This document shows positions 19,405 to 26,960 of a stretch of DNA of 64,000 bases, one piece after another. Below the pieces are notes generated by a model that did no database searches, was not told the origin of the DNA, and worked only from the letters and a program-made list of their open reading frames with translations. Within the stretch, counting starts at the first letter, position 1, and each line of letters opens with the position of its first letter. Made by a program: the position numbers and the translations under genes. The stretch lies in contig NZ_JARPQB010000031.1 of NCBI RefSeq assembly GCF_029478665.1, positions 1-64,000 of the forward strand, written 5' to 3'. This stretch comes from Pseudomonas entomophila. Lineage in GTDB: Bacteria; Pseudomonadota; Gammaproteobacteria; Pseudomonadales; Pseudomonadaceae.

Positions 19405-19490
19405 GTGTAGGAGCGGCTTCAGCCGCGATGCAGCCGGCGCGATATCCGGCACCCGCTTCGCGGGTGATCGCGGCTGAAGCCGCTCCTACA
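19405..19490. repeat. long REP inverted pair after the NAGGN operon
   Basis: GTGTAGGAGCGGCTTCAGCCGCGATG ... CGATCGCGGCTGAAGCCGCTCCTACA type arms with an internal ACCCGC-TTC-GCGGGT hairpin. Confidence 0.88.
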
Positions 19491-19575
19491 AAGGTTGCGC
19501 CGGTTCAATGAGTGGCTGCGCATGTCCGCGGATTTCACGTAGCATGCACCCACGCCCACCACTGCATCCCAGACC

Positions 19576-19803
19576 ATGCTGATCCCCCACGACCAACTCG
19601 AAGCCGAAACCCTGACCCGCCTGATCGAGGACTTCGTCACCCGCGACGGCACCGACAACGGCGACGACACGCCCCTGGAAACCCGCGTACTGCGCGTGCG
19701 CCAGGCGCTGGCCAAGGGCCAGGCGTTCATCCTGTTCGACGTGGAAAGCCAGCAATGCCAGCTACTGGCCAGGCATGACGTGCCGCGCGAGCTGCTGGGC
19801 TGA
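19576..19803 (+). CDS. YheU family protein (UPF0270)
   Basis: A 75-residue soluble protein starting MLIPHDQLEAETLTRLIEDF, which matches the conserved YheU/UPF0270 family over its whole length (ETRVLRVRQALAKGQAFILFD). Function is unknown. It converges on rsmI, with only 6 bp between the two stops and no REP in between. Confidence 0.88.
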   Translation: MLIPHDQLEAETLTRLIEDFVTRDGTDNGDDTPLETRVLRVRQALAKGQAFILFDVESQQCQLLARHDVPRELLG

Positions 19804-19809
19804 CGCCCA

Positions 19810-19995
19810 TCAGGCTTGCTGCTTCTCCTGGGCCAACGCCTTGATCCGCTTGTACACCTCGACCCGGTGCACCTCGACATGACGAGGGGCCTGGATGCCG
19901 AAGCGCACCTGGCCGTTTTCCACCGCCATCACCTGGATCCTGATGTCATCGGCGATGACAATCACCTCGCCGATTTCGCGTCCGATTACCAGCAT
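19810..19995 (-). CDS. rsmI: CsrA/Rsm-family RNA-binding regulator (RsmI-type paralogue)
   Basis: A 61-residue CsrA-fold protein, MLVIGREIGEVIVIADDI at the N-terminus and IQAPRHVEVHRVEVYKRI at the C-terminal RNA-contact strand, where the VHR..VY pattern with the key arginine is kept. The N-terminal strand departs from the usual MLILTR (MLVIGR), marking a divergent paralogue. P. putida has three (RsmA, RsmE, RsmI); the position next to yheU and the NAGGN genes fits RsmI. Rsm proteins repress translation at GGA motifs and are titrated by Gac-controlled small RNAs. Confidence 0.85.
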   Translation of the reverse strand: MLVIGREIGEVIVIADDIRIQVMAVENGQVRFGIQAPRHVEVHRVEVYKRIKALAQEKQQA

Positions 19996-20009
19996 GCTCC
20001 GATCCTCCA
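19996..20009 (-). promoter_or_regulatory. GGA-rich Shine-Dalgarno region of rsmI
   Basis: Read on the minus strand the leader is CTGGAGGATCGGAGC-ATG, holding three GGA cores directly before the start codon. CsrA/Rsm proteins bind A(N)GGA motifs over ribosome sites, so auto- or cross-regulation is plausible. Inference from motif only. Confidence 0.45.
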
Positions 20010-20119
20010 GCTACAGGGAAAATCGGAGACTGCACCCAGGCCTTTTGCCTACACAATCGTTCACCAGACAAATAGACCGTTCCTACCAGCGACAGTAAAA
20101 GATCCTACAAGAGCACCGC

Positions 20120-20935
20120 TCAGTTGCCGCCTCTACGAGACTTCGCCCGCATCTTCACGGCCATATCCGCCATCTCGTCATAGAGACGCTGCGGTGCCTG
20201 GCACTTGAGCTGCCAGGCTTGGCGCCCAGCCTCATGGGGCAGGATCAGAAACTCGCCCGCGGCCACCCGCCCATGAATGTGCTCGGCAATGTCGGCGGCA
20301 TTGATGGGCGAACCATCCAGCAATTTGCCGATCTGTGCCTTCATCGCCGGGTCCGGTCCACGAAACGAGTCGAGCAGGTTGGTCTGGAAGAACGACGGGC
20401 AGACCACATGCACCGCGACTTCCGACTGGCGCAGTTCCACCAGCAGGCTTTCCGACAGCGCCAGCACGCCGGCCTTGGCCACGTTGTAGTTGCTCATGCC
20501 CGGGCCTTGCATCAATGCAGCCATGGAAGCGATGTTGATGATCCGCCCCTTGCTGCGTTCCAGCAGCGGCAGGAAGGCCTTGCACCCCTTGACCACGCCC
20601 ATCAGGTTGACCGCGATCTGCCAGTCCCAGTCCTCAAGCGACAACTCGGCGAAGAAACCGCCCGAGGCAACCCCGGCATTGTTGACGATCACGTCGATGC
20701 CCGCGAACTTCTCCTCACAGGCCTGGGCCAAGGCCGTGAGCTGGCTGTAGTCGCGCACGTCACAGCGTTGGCTGAAACCATCGCCACCCGCTTGGCGAAC
20801 CAGTTCCAGTGTCTCGCGCAGCCCGGCTTCGTTGACATCAGCCAATGCCAGGCGCCAGCCGTCCTGGGCCCAGCGCAGGGCAATCTCGCGTCCAAGGCCA
20901 GAGCCGGCACCGGTGATCATCATTCGGTTGTGCAT
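20120..20935 (-). CDS. classical SDR oxidoreductase
   Basis: A 271-residue short-chain dehydrogenase with the cofactor motif TGAGSGLG near residues 8-15, NNAG, the active-site serine in INIASMAAL and YNVAK for the YxxxK pair. The acidic residue after strand 2 (ADVNEAG) suggests NAD preference, which is only a guess. It is monocistronic, upstream of rsmI and divergent from the DUF3309 peptide. Substrate unknown. Confidence 0.88.
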   Translation of the reverse strand: MHNRMMITGAGSGLGREIALRWAQDGWRLALADVNEAGLRETLELVRQAGGDGFSQRCDVRDYSQLTALAQACEEKFAGIDVIVNNAGVASGGFFAELSLEDWDWQIAVNLMGVVKGCKAFLPLLERSKGRIINIASMAALMQGPGMSNYNVAKAGVLALSESLLVELRQSEVAVHVVCPSFFQTNLLDSFRGPDPAMKAQIGKLLDGSPINAADIAEHIHGRVAAGEFLILPHEAGRQAWQLKCQAPQRLYDEMADMAVKMRAKSRRGGN

Positions 20936-21151
20936 GGGGAAATCGAGTCCTGATCGGTGGGAATGGGCTGGAGTCTAGCCACAACCCAAGGTGCCTCGGT
21001 GCGGCATCAGGATGCTGAATAAGAGGGTATCGGAACCTTCGCAGGCCGGTGGCCACGATCCGATGGAATCTTTACCCACCTGCAACAGTCGCAAACAGTA
21101 AGCGCCCAGCATTCCCAGGCCCTTGACCCTCAACCACGCAAGGACTCCATC

Positions 21152-21304
21152 ATGACCACGATCCTCATCATCATCCTGATCCTGCTGCTGATCGGTGGCT
21201 TGCCGGTCTTCCCGCATTCGCGCAGCTGGGGCTATGGCCCGTCCGGCATCGTCGGCGTGGTGCTGGTGGTACTGCTGGTGCTGTTGCTGCTCGGCAGGAT
21301 ATGA
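21152..21304 (+). CDS. DUF3309 small membrane peptide
   Basis: A 50-residue protein: MTTILIIILILLLIGGLPVF, then PHSRSWGYGPSG, then a second hydrophobic helix ending LLLLGRI. Two transmembrane segments joined by a short aromatic loop are typical of DUF3309. AAGGAC lies about 10 bases upstream. Function is unknown; members are often stress-related, but the sequence gives no proof. Confidence 0.85.
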   Translation: MTTILIIILILLLIGGLPVFPHSRSWGYGPSGIVGVVLVVLLVLLLLGRI

Positions 21305-21390
21305 CGACCCGCCCACCCTTCCTGCACTGCCAGCTTCCTTCTGCGCGGGCGCTTGACGCGCCCTGTTGCAACAAGCCTGCTCTGGAAACG

Positions 21391-21418
21391 ACGACGCCCC
21401 GGCAAGCCGGGGCGTCGT
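21391..21418. terminator. bidirectional intrinsic terminator, DUF3309/actP
   Basis: ACGACGCCCCGGC-AA-GCCGGGGCGTCGT forms a 13-bp perfect stem between two convergent genes, with short A and T tracts on its flanks. Confidence 0.8.
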
Positions 21419-21435
21419 TCAAGCCATAAGGCCTA

Positions 21436-23100
21436 TCAGTGAGAAACCGCCCCACTGGCCCCCAGGCCGGTCTGCGAACGCACGAACTGCGGGAAGAACA
21501 GCGCCCGCTCGTCCTCGGCGGCCTTGGACTTGTCGGTGACCGAGAAGAACCAGATACCGGCGAAGGCGATGATCATCGAGAACAGCGCCGGGTACTCGTA
21601 CGGGTAGATGGCTTTCTCATGACCGAGGATCTGCACCCAGATGGTCGGCCCGAGGATCATCAGGCCCACTGCGCTGACCAGGCCCATCCAGCCGCCGATC
21701 ATGGCACCCCGGGTGGTCAGCTTCTTCCAGTACATCGAGAGCAGCAGCACCGGGAAGTTGCAGCTGGCGGCGATGGAGAAGGCCAGGCCGACCATGAAGG
21801 CGATGTTCTGCTTCTCGAACAGGATGCCCAGGCCGATCGCCAGCACGCCCAGGGCGACGGTGGTGATCTTCGACACGCGGATCTCATCCTTGTCATTGGC
21901 CTTGCCCTTGCGCCATACGCTGGCGTACAGGTCATGGGACACCGCCGAGGCACCGGCCAGGGTCAGGCCGGCGACCACCGCCAGGATGGTGGCGAAGGCC
22001 ACCGCCGAGATGAAACCGAGGAACACGCTACCGCCCACGGCATCGGCCAGGTGCACCGCCGCCATGTTGTTGCCGCCAATCAGGGCGCCGGCAGCGTCCT
22101 TGAAGTCGGGGTTGGTGCTGACCAGCAGGATCGCGCCGAAGCCGATGATGAAGGTCAGGATGTAGAAGTAGCCAATGAAACCGGTGGCGTAGAGCACGCT
22201 CTTGCGCGCTTCCTTGGCGTCGCTGACGGTGAAGAAGCGCATCAGGATATGCGGCAGGCCAGCGGTACCGAACATCAGCGCCAGCCCAAGGGAGAACGCC
22301 GAGATCGGGTCCTTGACCAGGCCGCCCGGGCTCATGATCGCTTCGCCCTTGGCGTGCACCTTGATCGCCTCGGAGAACAGGGTGTTGAAATCAAAGCCGA
22401 CGTGCTTCATCACCATCAGCGCCATGAAGCTGGCACCGGACAGCAGCAGCACCGCCTTGATGATCTGCACCCAGGTGGTGGCCAGCATGCCGCCGAACAG
22501 CACGTACAGGCACATCAGGATGCCGACAAGAATCACCGCCACGTGGTAGTCCAGGCCGAACAGCAGCTCGATGAGCTTGCCGGCCCCCACCATCTGGGCG
22601 ATCAGGTAGAACGCCACCACCACCAGCGAACCGGAGGCCGACAGGGTGCGGATTTCCTTCTGCCCGAGGCGATACGAGGCCACGTCGGCGAAGGTGTACT
22701 TGCCCAGGTTGCGCAGGCGCTCGGCGATCAGGAACAGGATGATCGGCCAGCCGACCAGGAAGCCGATGGAGTAGATCAGGCCGTCGTAGCCAGAGGTGAA
22801 CACCAGTGCGGAAATGCCCAGGAACGAGGCCGCCGACATGTAGTCACCGGCGATCGCCAGGCCGTTCTGGAAGCCGGTGATCTTGCCGCCGGCCGCATAA
22901 TAGTCGGCGGCCGACTTGTTGCGCTTGGAGGCCCAGTAGGTGATCCCCAGGGTGAAGGCGACGAAGGCCACGAACATGGCGATCGCCGCGACGTTCAGCG
23001 GCTGTTTCTGCACCTCGCCGGTCAGGGCATCGGCGGCCCACACGGCGGGTGCGAAAGCGCCGCAGGCCAGGACGGCCACGGTTTTCATGTGACGGATCAT
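21436..23100 (-). CDS. actP: cation/acetate symporter
   Basis: A 554-residue sodium:solute symporter (SSS family) with a cleavable-looking N-terminus and about 13 transmembrane helices. Family hallmarks visible include GDYMSAASFLG and the SSS signature region around SHDLYASVWRKGKANDKDE. ActP takes up acetate and other short carboxylates. Its start overlaps the yjcH stop by 4 bp (ATGA), giving coupled translation. Confidence 0.93.
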   Translation of the reverse strand: MIRHMKTVAVLACGAFAPAVWAADALTGEVQKQPLNVAAIAMFVAFVAFTLGITYWASKRNKSAADYYAAGGKITGFQNGLAIAGDYMSAASFLGISALVFTSGYDGLIYSIGFLVGWPIILFLIAERLRNLGKYTFADVASYRLGQKEIRTLSASGSLVVVAFYLIAQMVGAGKLIELLFGLDYHVAVILVGILMCLYVLFGGMLATTWVQIIKAVLLLSGASFMALMVMKHVGFDFNTLFSEAIKVHAKGEAIMSPGGLVKDPISAFSLGLALMFGTAGLPHILMRFFTVSDAKEARKSVLYATGFIGYFYILTFIIGFGAILLVSTNPDFKDAAGALIGGNNMAAVHLADAVGGSVFLGFISAVAFATILAVVAGLTLAGASAVSHDLYASVWRKGKANDKDEIRVSKITTVALGVLAIGLGILFEKQNIAFMVGLAFSIAASCNFPVLLLSMYWKKLTTRGAMIGGWMGLVSAVGLMILGPTIWVQILGHEKAIYPYEYPALFSMIIAFAGIWFFSVTDKSKAAEDERALFFPQFVRSQTGLGASGAVSH

Positions 23101-23408
23101 TGCTTGGCCTCCTCGAGGATCGCCTTGTTCAACTGATCGAACTCGCCGTTGGCGCGACGCACGTAGATGGCGGTGAGCACGAATGCCGAGAGGATCAGGC
23201 CGACGCCCAGGGGAATGCCCCAGGTAATCGACGAGCCAGGGCTGAGCTTGCTGCCCAGCACGTGCGGGCCATAGGCGATGAGGAGGATGAAGGCGCAGTA
23301 GAGGCCGAGCATGATCGCCGAGAGAATCCAGGCGAAGCGCTCGCGCTTGGTGACCAGTTCCTTGAAGCGCGGACTGTTCTGTATCGATTGGTAGATGCTG
23401 TCGTTCAT
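23097..23408 (-). CDS. yjcH: DUF485 membrane protein (YjcH)
   Basis: A 103-residue protein with two transmembrane helices and the DUF485 pattern (PRFKELVTKRERFAWILS; YVRRANGEFDQL). It is almost always paired with actP and probably assists the symporter. The start is preceded by AGGA and an A-rich CA-motif. Confidence 0.9.
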   Translation of the reverse strand: MNDSIYQSIQNSPRFKELVTKRERFAWILSAIMLGLYCAFILLIAYGPHVLGSKLSPGSSITWGIPLGVGLILSAFVLTAIYVRRANGEFDQLNKAILEEAKQ

Positions 23409-23415
23409 TGTTTTT
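23408..23415 (-). promoter_or_regulatory. possible Crc/Hfq target site at the yjcH start
   Basis: The minus-strand leader reads GGACAAAAACAATG; the core AAAAACAA fits the AANAANAA motif bound by Hfq-Crc in pseudomonads, and it overlaps the start codon. Catabolite repression of acetate uptake would fit. Motif match only. Confidence 0.45.
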
Positions 23416-23537
23416 GTCCTAGCAGCACAGAGTAGGGAGAACCCGACTCCAACTTTATGCTGCCGTTGGACGCCAACCAGACGACCTTAGTCTTAGATGC
23501 AACGGTGTTTTACAGATTTCGCAACAACCGTTGACCC

Positions 23538-23622
23538 TGTAGGAGCGGCTTCAGCCGCGATGGGAACTTCGCGGTGCCTGGCACCCGCTTCGCGGGTGAT
23601 CGCGGCTGAAGCCGCTCCTACA
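23538..23622. repeat. long REP inverted pair downstream of betX
   Basis: TGTAGGAGCGGCTTCAGCCGCGATG and complement, with an ACCCGC-TTC-GCGGGT inner hairpin. It lies between betX (3' end) and the promoter of yjcH-actP. Confidence 0.88.
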
Positions 23623-23654
23623 GCGGTCGTATCAGATCAATGGGCCAAATCGCG

Positions 23655-24515
23655 CTACTTGCCGGTCCACTCCTTGACCCGCTCCGGATGCTTGGCCACC
23701 CAGTCCTTGGCTGCCGCCTCGGGCTTGGCGCCTTCCTGGATCGCCAACATCACTTCACCGATCTCGTCCTTGGACTGCCACTGGAACTTCTTCAGGAACT
23801 CGGCCACTTCCGGGGCCTTGCCGGCCAGTTCCTTGCTACCGATGCTGTTGACTGTCTCGGCCGCGCCATAAACGCCTTTCGGGTCCTCGAGGAACTTCAG
23901 CTTCCACTTGGCGAACATCCAGTGCGGTACCCAGCCGGTCACGGCGATGGATTGATTCTTGGCGTAGGAGCGACCCAGTTCGGCGGTCATCGCCGCGCCG
24001 GAACTGGCGGTCAGCTTGTAACCGGTCAGGTCGTAGTCCTTGATCGCCTGCTCGGTCTTGAGCATCACCCCGGAGCCTGCATCGATACCGACGATCTTCT
24101 GCTTGAAGCTCGGGTCGGTCTTGAGGTCCTCGATGCTGTTGGCCTTGACGTACTCGGGGACGATCAGGCCGATCTTGGCATCCTTGAAGTTGGGCCCGTA
24201 GTCGACGACGTTGTCCTTGTTCTTGGCCCAGTACTCGCCGTGGGTGACCGGCAGCCAGGCCGAGAGCATGGCGTCGAGCTTGCCGGTGGCCACGCCCTGC
24301 CACATGATCCCGGTGGCCACGGCCTGCAGTTTCACGTCGTAGCCGAGCTTCTGCCTGATGACTTCGGCAGCCACGTTGGTGGTCGCCACGCTGTCGGACC
24401 AACCATCCACGTAACCGATGCTCACTTCTTTGGCCATTGCCTGCGCAGTGCTCATGGCCAATACCAGGGCGGTGCCCACCCCCAGGAAACGTCGCATTCT
24501 TGTAATAGTCGCCAT
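23655..24515 (-). CDS. betX: orphan betaine-type substrate-binding protein (BetX)
   Basis: A 286-residue periplasmic protein with a signal peptide (FLGVGTALVLAMSTAQAMA) and an OpuAC-type quaternary-ammonium-binding fold. Tryptophans likely to form the aromatic box occur in DGWSDS, IMWQGV and SAWLPV. No permease or ATPase gene is adjacent. In P. aeruginosa the orphan BetX, next to the same actP-yjcH pair, feeds glycine betaine to a shared ABC core, and gene order supports orthology. I prefer the ATG at 24515 (GAGGGG upstream) over the TTG one codon earlier. Confidence 0.82.
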   Translation of the reverse strand: MATITRMRRFLGVGTALVLAMSTAQAMAKEVSIGYVDGWSDSVATTNVAAEVIRQKLGYDVKLQAVATGIMWQGVATGKLDAMLSAWLPVTHGEYWAKNKDNVVDYGPNFKDAKIGLIVPEYVKANSIEDLKTDPSFKQKIVGIDAGSGVMLKTEQAIKDYDLTGYKLTASSGAAMTAELGRSYAKNQSIAVTGWVPHWMFAKWKLKFLEDPKGVYGAAETVNSIGSKELAGKAPEVAEFLKKFQWQSKDEIGEVMLAIQEGAKPEAAAKDWVAKHPERVKEWTGK

Positions 24516-24710
24516 CAAAGCATCCCCTCGTCAGGTCTTGGAGACTGCATCATCGACCTGCCCCGGCGCACGACCTGCTCTGTCAGCGACCTCCAGCGAA
24601 CGATCAGCGACAGCACTGTGCCATTAGCGTCATCGCGCGATGAGGGTCTGCGCGATCCTTGCATGCCAAAGGCTTGGCGCCGGGCTACTATCACAGCCTT
24701 TGGCCGCTCT

Positions 24711-24750
24711 GTACCGGCCCGTTCGCCGGCAAGGCCGGCTCCTACAGGGG
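24711..24750. repeat. single REP in the 5' leader of the GH17 gene
   Basis: GTACCGGCCCGTTCGCCGGCAAGGCCGGCTCCTACAGGGG ends 14 bp before the ATG, and its last bases (AGGGG) are the only ribosome-site-like sequence. The hairpin could influence translation. Confidence 0.7.
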
Positions 24751-24764
24751 AACGTGATCGCCCG

Positions 24765-26300
24765 ATGCTCCGCACGACCTACCTGCTCGCCTGCCTGCTT
24801 GCCTTTACCTGCCTGGGTGCCCTCTGGTACGGCCTGGGCAAGCCGGTGCACCTGCCCGATGCGGCCAGCCCGACGCACAAGCTGCAGTGCGCCTCCTACA
24901 CCCCGTTCGACAAGGACCAGTCGCCGTTCGACCAGCCGTTCCGCCTGCGCCCGGCGCGCATGGACGCCGACCTGGCGCTGCTGGCCGAGCGCTTCCAGTG
25001 CATCCGCACCTACTCGATGACCGGCCTGGAGGCGATCCCGGCGCTGGCGCGCAAGCATGGCCTGAAGGTGATGCTCGGCGCCTGGGTCAACGCCAACCCG
25101 GTGGACACCGACAAGGAGATCGACCTGCTGATCGCCGCGGCCAATGCCAACCCGGATGTGGTCAGCGCAGTGATCGTCGGCAACGAGGCGCTGCTGCGCA
25201 AGGAAGTGACCGGCGAGCGCCTGGCGGCACTGATCGGCAAGGTGAAAAGCCAGGTCAGCGTGCCGGTGACCTATGCCGATGTCTGGGAGTTCTGGCTGCA
25301 GCACCCGCAAATCGCACCAGTTGTGGACTTCCTGACGATCCACCTGTTGCCCTACTGGGAGGACGACCCACGCGGCATCGATGCGGCCCTGGCCCATGTG
25401 GCCGAGGTGCGCCAGGTGTTCGGCAACCGCTTCGCGCCCAAGGACATCCTGATCGGCGAGACCGGCTGGCCCAGCGAGGGTCGCCAGCGCGAGACGGCGG
25501 TGCCGAGCCGGGTCAACGAAGCGCGCTTCATCCGCGGCTTCGTGGCGCTGGCCGAGGCCAACGGCTGGCACTACAACCTGATCGAAGCCTTCGACCAACC
25601 GTGGAAGCGCGCCAGCGAAGGTGCCGTGGGCGGCTACTGGGGCCTGTACGACGCCGACCGCCAGGACAAAGGCGTGCTCGAAGGGCCGGTGAGCAACCTG
25701 GCGCTGTGGCCGCAATGGTTGCTGGCCAGCGTGCTGCTGATGCTGGCCACCCTGGCCCTGGCCGGGCGCCCGGCCAATGCCCGCGCCGCGCTGCTGCTGC
25801 CGCTGCTGGCGGCCCTGGGTGCCGGCAGCCTGGGGCTATGGGGCGAGTTGATGCGCACCAATGCCCGTTTTGCCGGGGAATGGCTGTGGGCCGTGGCCCT
25901 GGCCGGGCTGAACCTGCTGGTACTGGCCCAAGGCGCGCTGGCCCTGGCCCGTCGCGAAGGGTGGCGCCAGCGCTGGTTCGCCTGGCTCGAGCGCCATGGT
26001 GGCACGTGGTTGCTGCTGGCGGGGTTCGCCACGGCGGTGAGCATGCTGGCGATGGTGTTCGACCCGCGCTATCGCAGCTTCCCCAGTGCAGCGCTGCTGC
26101 TGCCGGCAGTGGTGTACCTGCTGCGGCCGTTGGCTGCGCGGCGGGCGGAAGTCGCGCTGCTGGCGTTCATCATCGGCGCGGGCATCGCGCCGCAGCTGTT
26201 CCAGGAGGGGTTGAGCAATCAGCAGGCCTGGGGGTGGGCAGTGGTCAGCGTGATGATGACCGGGGCATTGTGGCGCAGCCTGCGCCTGCGCTCGACGTGA
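24765..26300 (+). CDS. membrane-anchored GH17 beta-(1,3)-glucan transferase
   Basis: A 511-residue protein with an N-terminal hydrophobic anchor (LLACLLAFTCLGALW), a GH17-like catalytic domain (about 40-305) and six or more C-terminal transmembrane helices. The acid/base glutamate lies in VIVGNEALLRK and the nucleophile in IGETGWPSEG, both as expected. Bacterial relatives act as beta-1,3-glucan transferases in cyclic or periplasmic glucan metabolism, usually with a separate synthase that is not in this window. A much longer open frame upstream is read-through. Confidence 0.85.
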   Translation: MLRTTYLLACLLAFTCLGALWYGLGKPVHLPDAASPTHKLQCASYTPFDKDQSPFDQPFRLRPARMDADLALLAERFQCIRTYSMTGLEAIPALARKHGLKVMLGAWVNANPVDTDKEIDLLIAAANANPDVVSAVIVGNEALLRKEVTGERLAALIGKVKSQVSVPVTYADVWEFWLQHPQIAPVVDFLTIHLLPYWEDDPRGIDAALAHVAEVRQVFGNRFAPKDILIGETGWPSEGRQRETAVPSRVNEARFIRGFVALAEANGWHYNLIEAFDQPWKRASEGAVGGYWGLYDADRQDKGVLEGPVSNLALWPQWLLASVLLMLATLALAGRPANARAALLLPLLAALGAGSLGLWGELMRTNARFAGEWLWAVALAGLNLLVLAQGALALARREGWRQRWFAWLERHGGTWLLLAGFATAVSMLAMVFDPRYRSFPSAALLLPAVVYLLRPLAARRAEVALLAFIIGAGIAPQLFQEGLSNQQAWGWAVVSVMMTGALWRSLRLRST

Positions 26301-26301
26301 G

Positions 26302-26367
26302 GTTCGCCGGCAAGGCCGGCTCCTACGGGTCCGCGCGCACCTGTAGGAGCCGGCTTTGCCGGCGAAC
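26302..26367. repeat. REP inverted pair between convergent genes
   Basis: GGTTCGCCGGCAAGGCCGGCTCCTACGGG and complement between the GH17 gene and the 123-residue membrane protein. Confidence 0.85.
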
Positions 26368-26370
26368 GCG

Positions 26371-26742
26371 TCATCCATCGCCCCGCACTTGCCGAACCAA
26401 GCGCAACCCCGCCAGCACCACCGTGAACACCGCGATGCTGGCGGTATACAGCACCAGCGAAGGTACCCCGAACACCAACGCCAGCACCGCCAGCCACCAG
26501 CCGCCCCTCGCTGGCAGCAACTGGGCGATCAGCGCCAGCCCCAATCCAGCCCAGGCAATCACCTGGAAATGAATCGCCAACCCCAGCAGCGAACGCACCT
26601 GGCATTGCCACTGCTCGCCCGACACGCTGCACAGCCCCACCCAACGGGCATCCTCCATCAACGCGTAGCGCACGCCATAACTGGCGGCCAGCCACAGGGC
26701 CAGGCACAGCATCAAGGCAACCACCGGAAGCGACCGCGACAT
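26371..26742 (-). CDS. 123-residue membrane protein, function unknown
   Basis: Starting at MSRSLPVVALMLCLALWL (GGAGAA upstream), the protein has about three or four transmembrane helices and a short cysteine-bearing loop (GLCSVSGEQWQCQVRSLL) after the first helix. The two cysteines could form a periplasmic disulfide. An upstream in-frame ATG at 26787 lacks a ribosome site. I do not recognise the family. It is divergent from the alpha/beta hydrolase gene. Confidence 0.7.
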   Translation of the reverse strand: MSRSLPVVALMLCLALWLAASYGVRYALMEDARWVGLCSVSGEQWQCQVRSLLGLAIHFQVIAWAGLGLALIAQLLPARGGWWLAVLALVFGVPSLVLYTASIAVFTVVLAGLRLVRQVRGDG

Positions 26743-26960
26743 CCCGTTCTCCAATAGCGGTAATCGACACGCCGCATGATCGCCCAAGGCCCGATGTAAG
26801 GCAAAATCACCCGCCTGCAGCTATGTTGCACAAGACAAACATTGCCCGGCGCGGCAACATCTGGCACGACAAAGGTATGAACGGCGGCAACTTTGCTCCG
26901 CCAACCGTGGTCCTAGCCTGCGTCTTGATTGCACGACCTTGCGTTTTCCTGGGGGACTTC

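Noticed and set aside
23640..24764. An 886-codon plus-strand frame that would add 375 residues to the GH17 protein.
   Set aside because: It runs antisense through betX and a REP; the real start at 24765 gives a proper membrane anchor.
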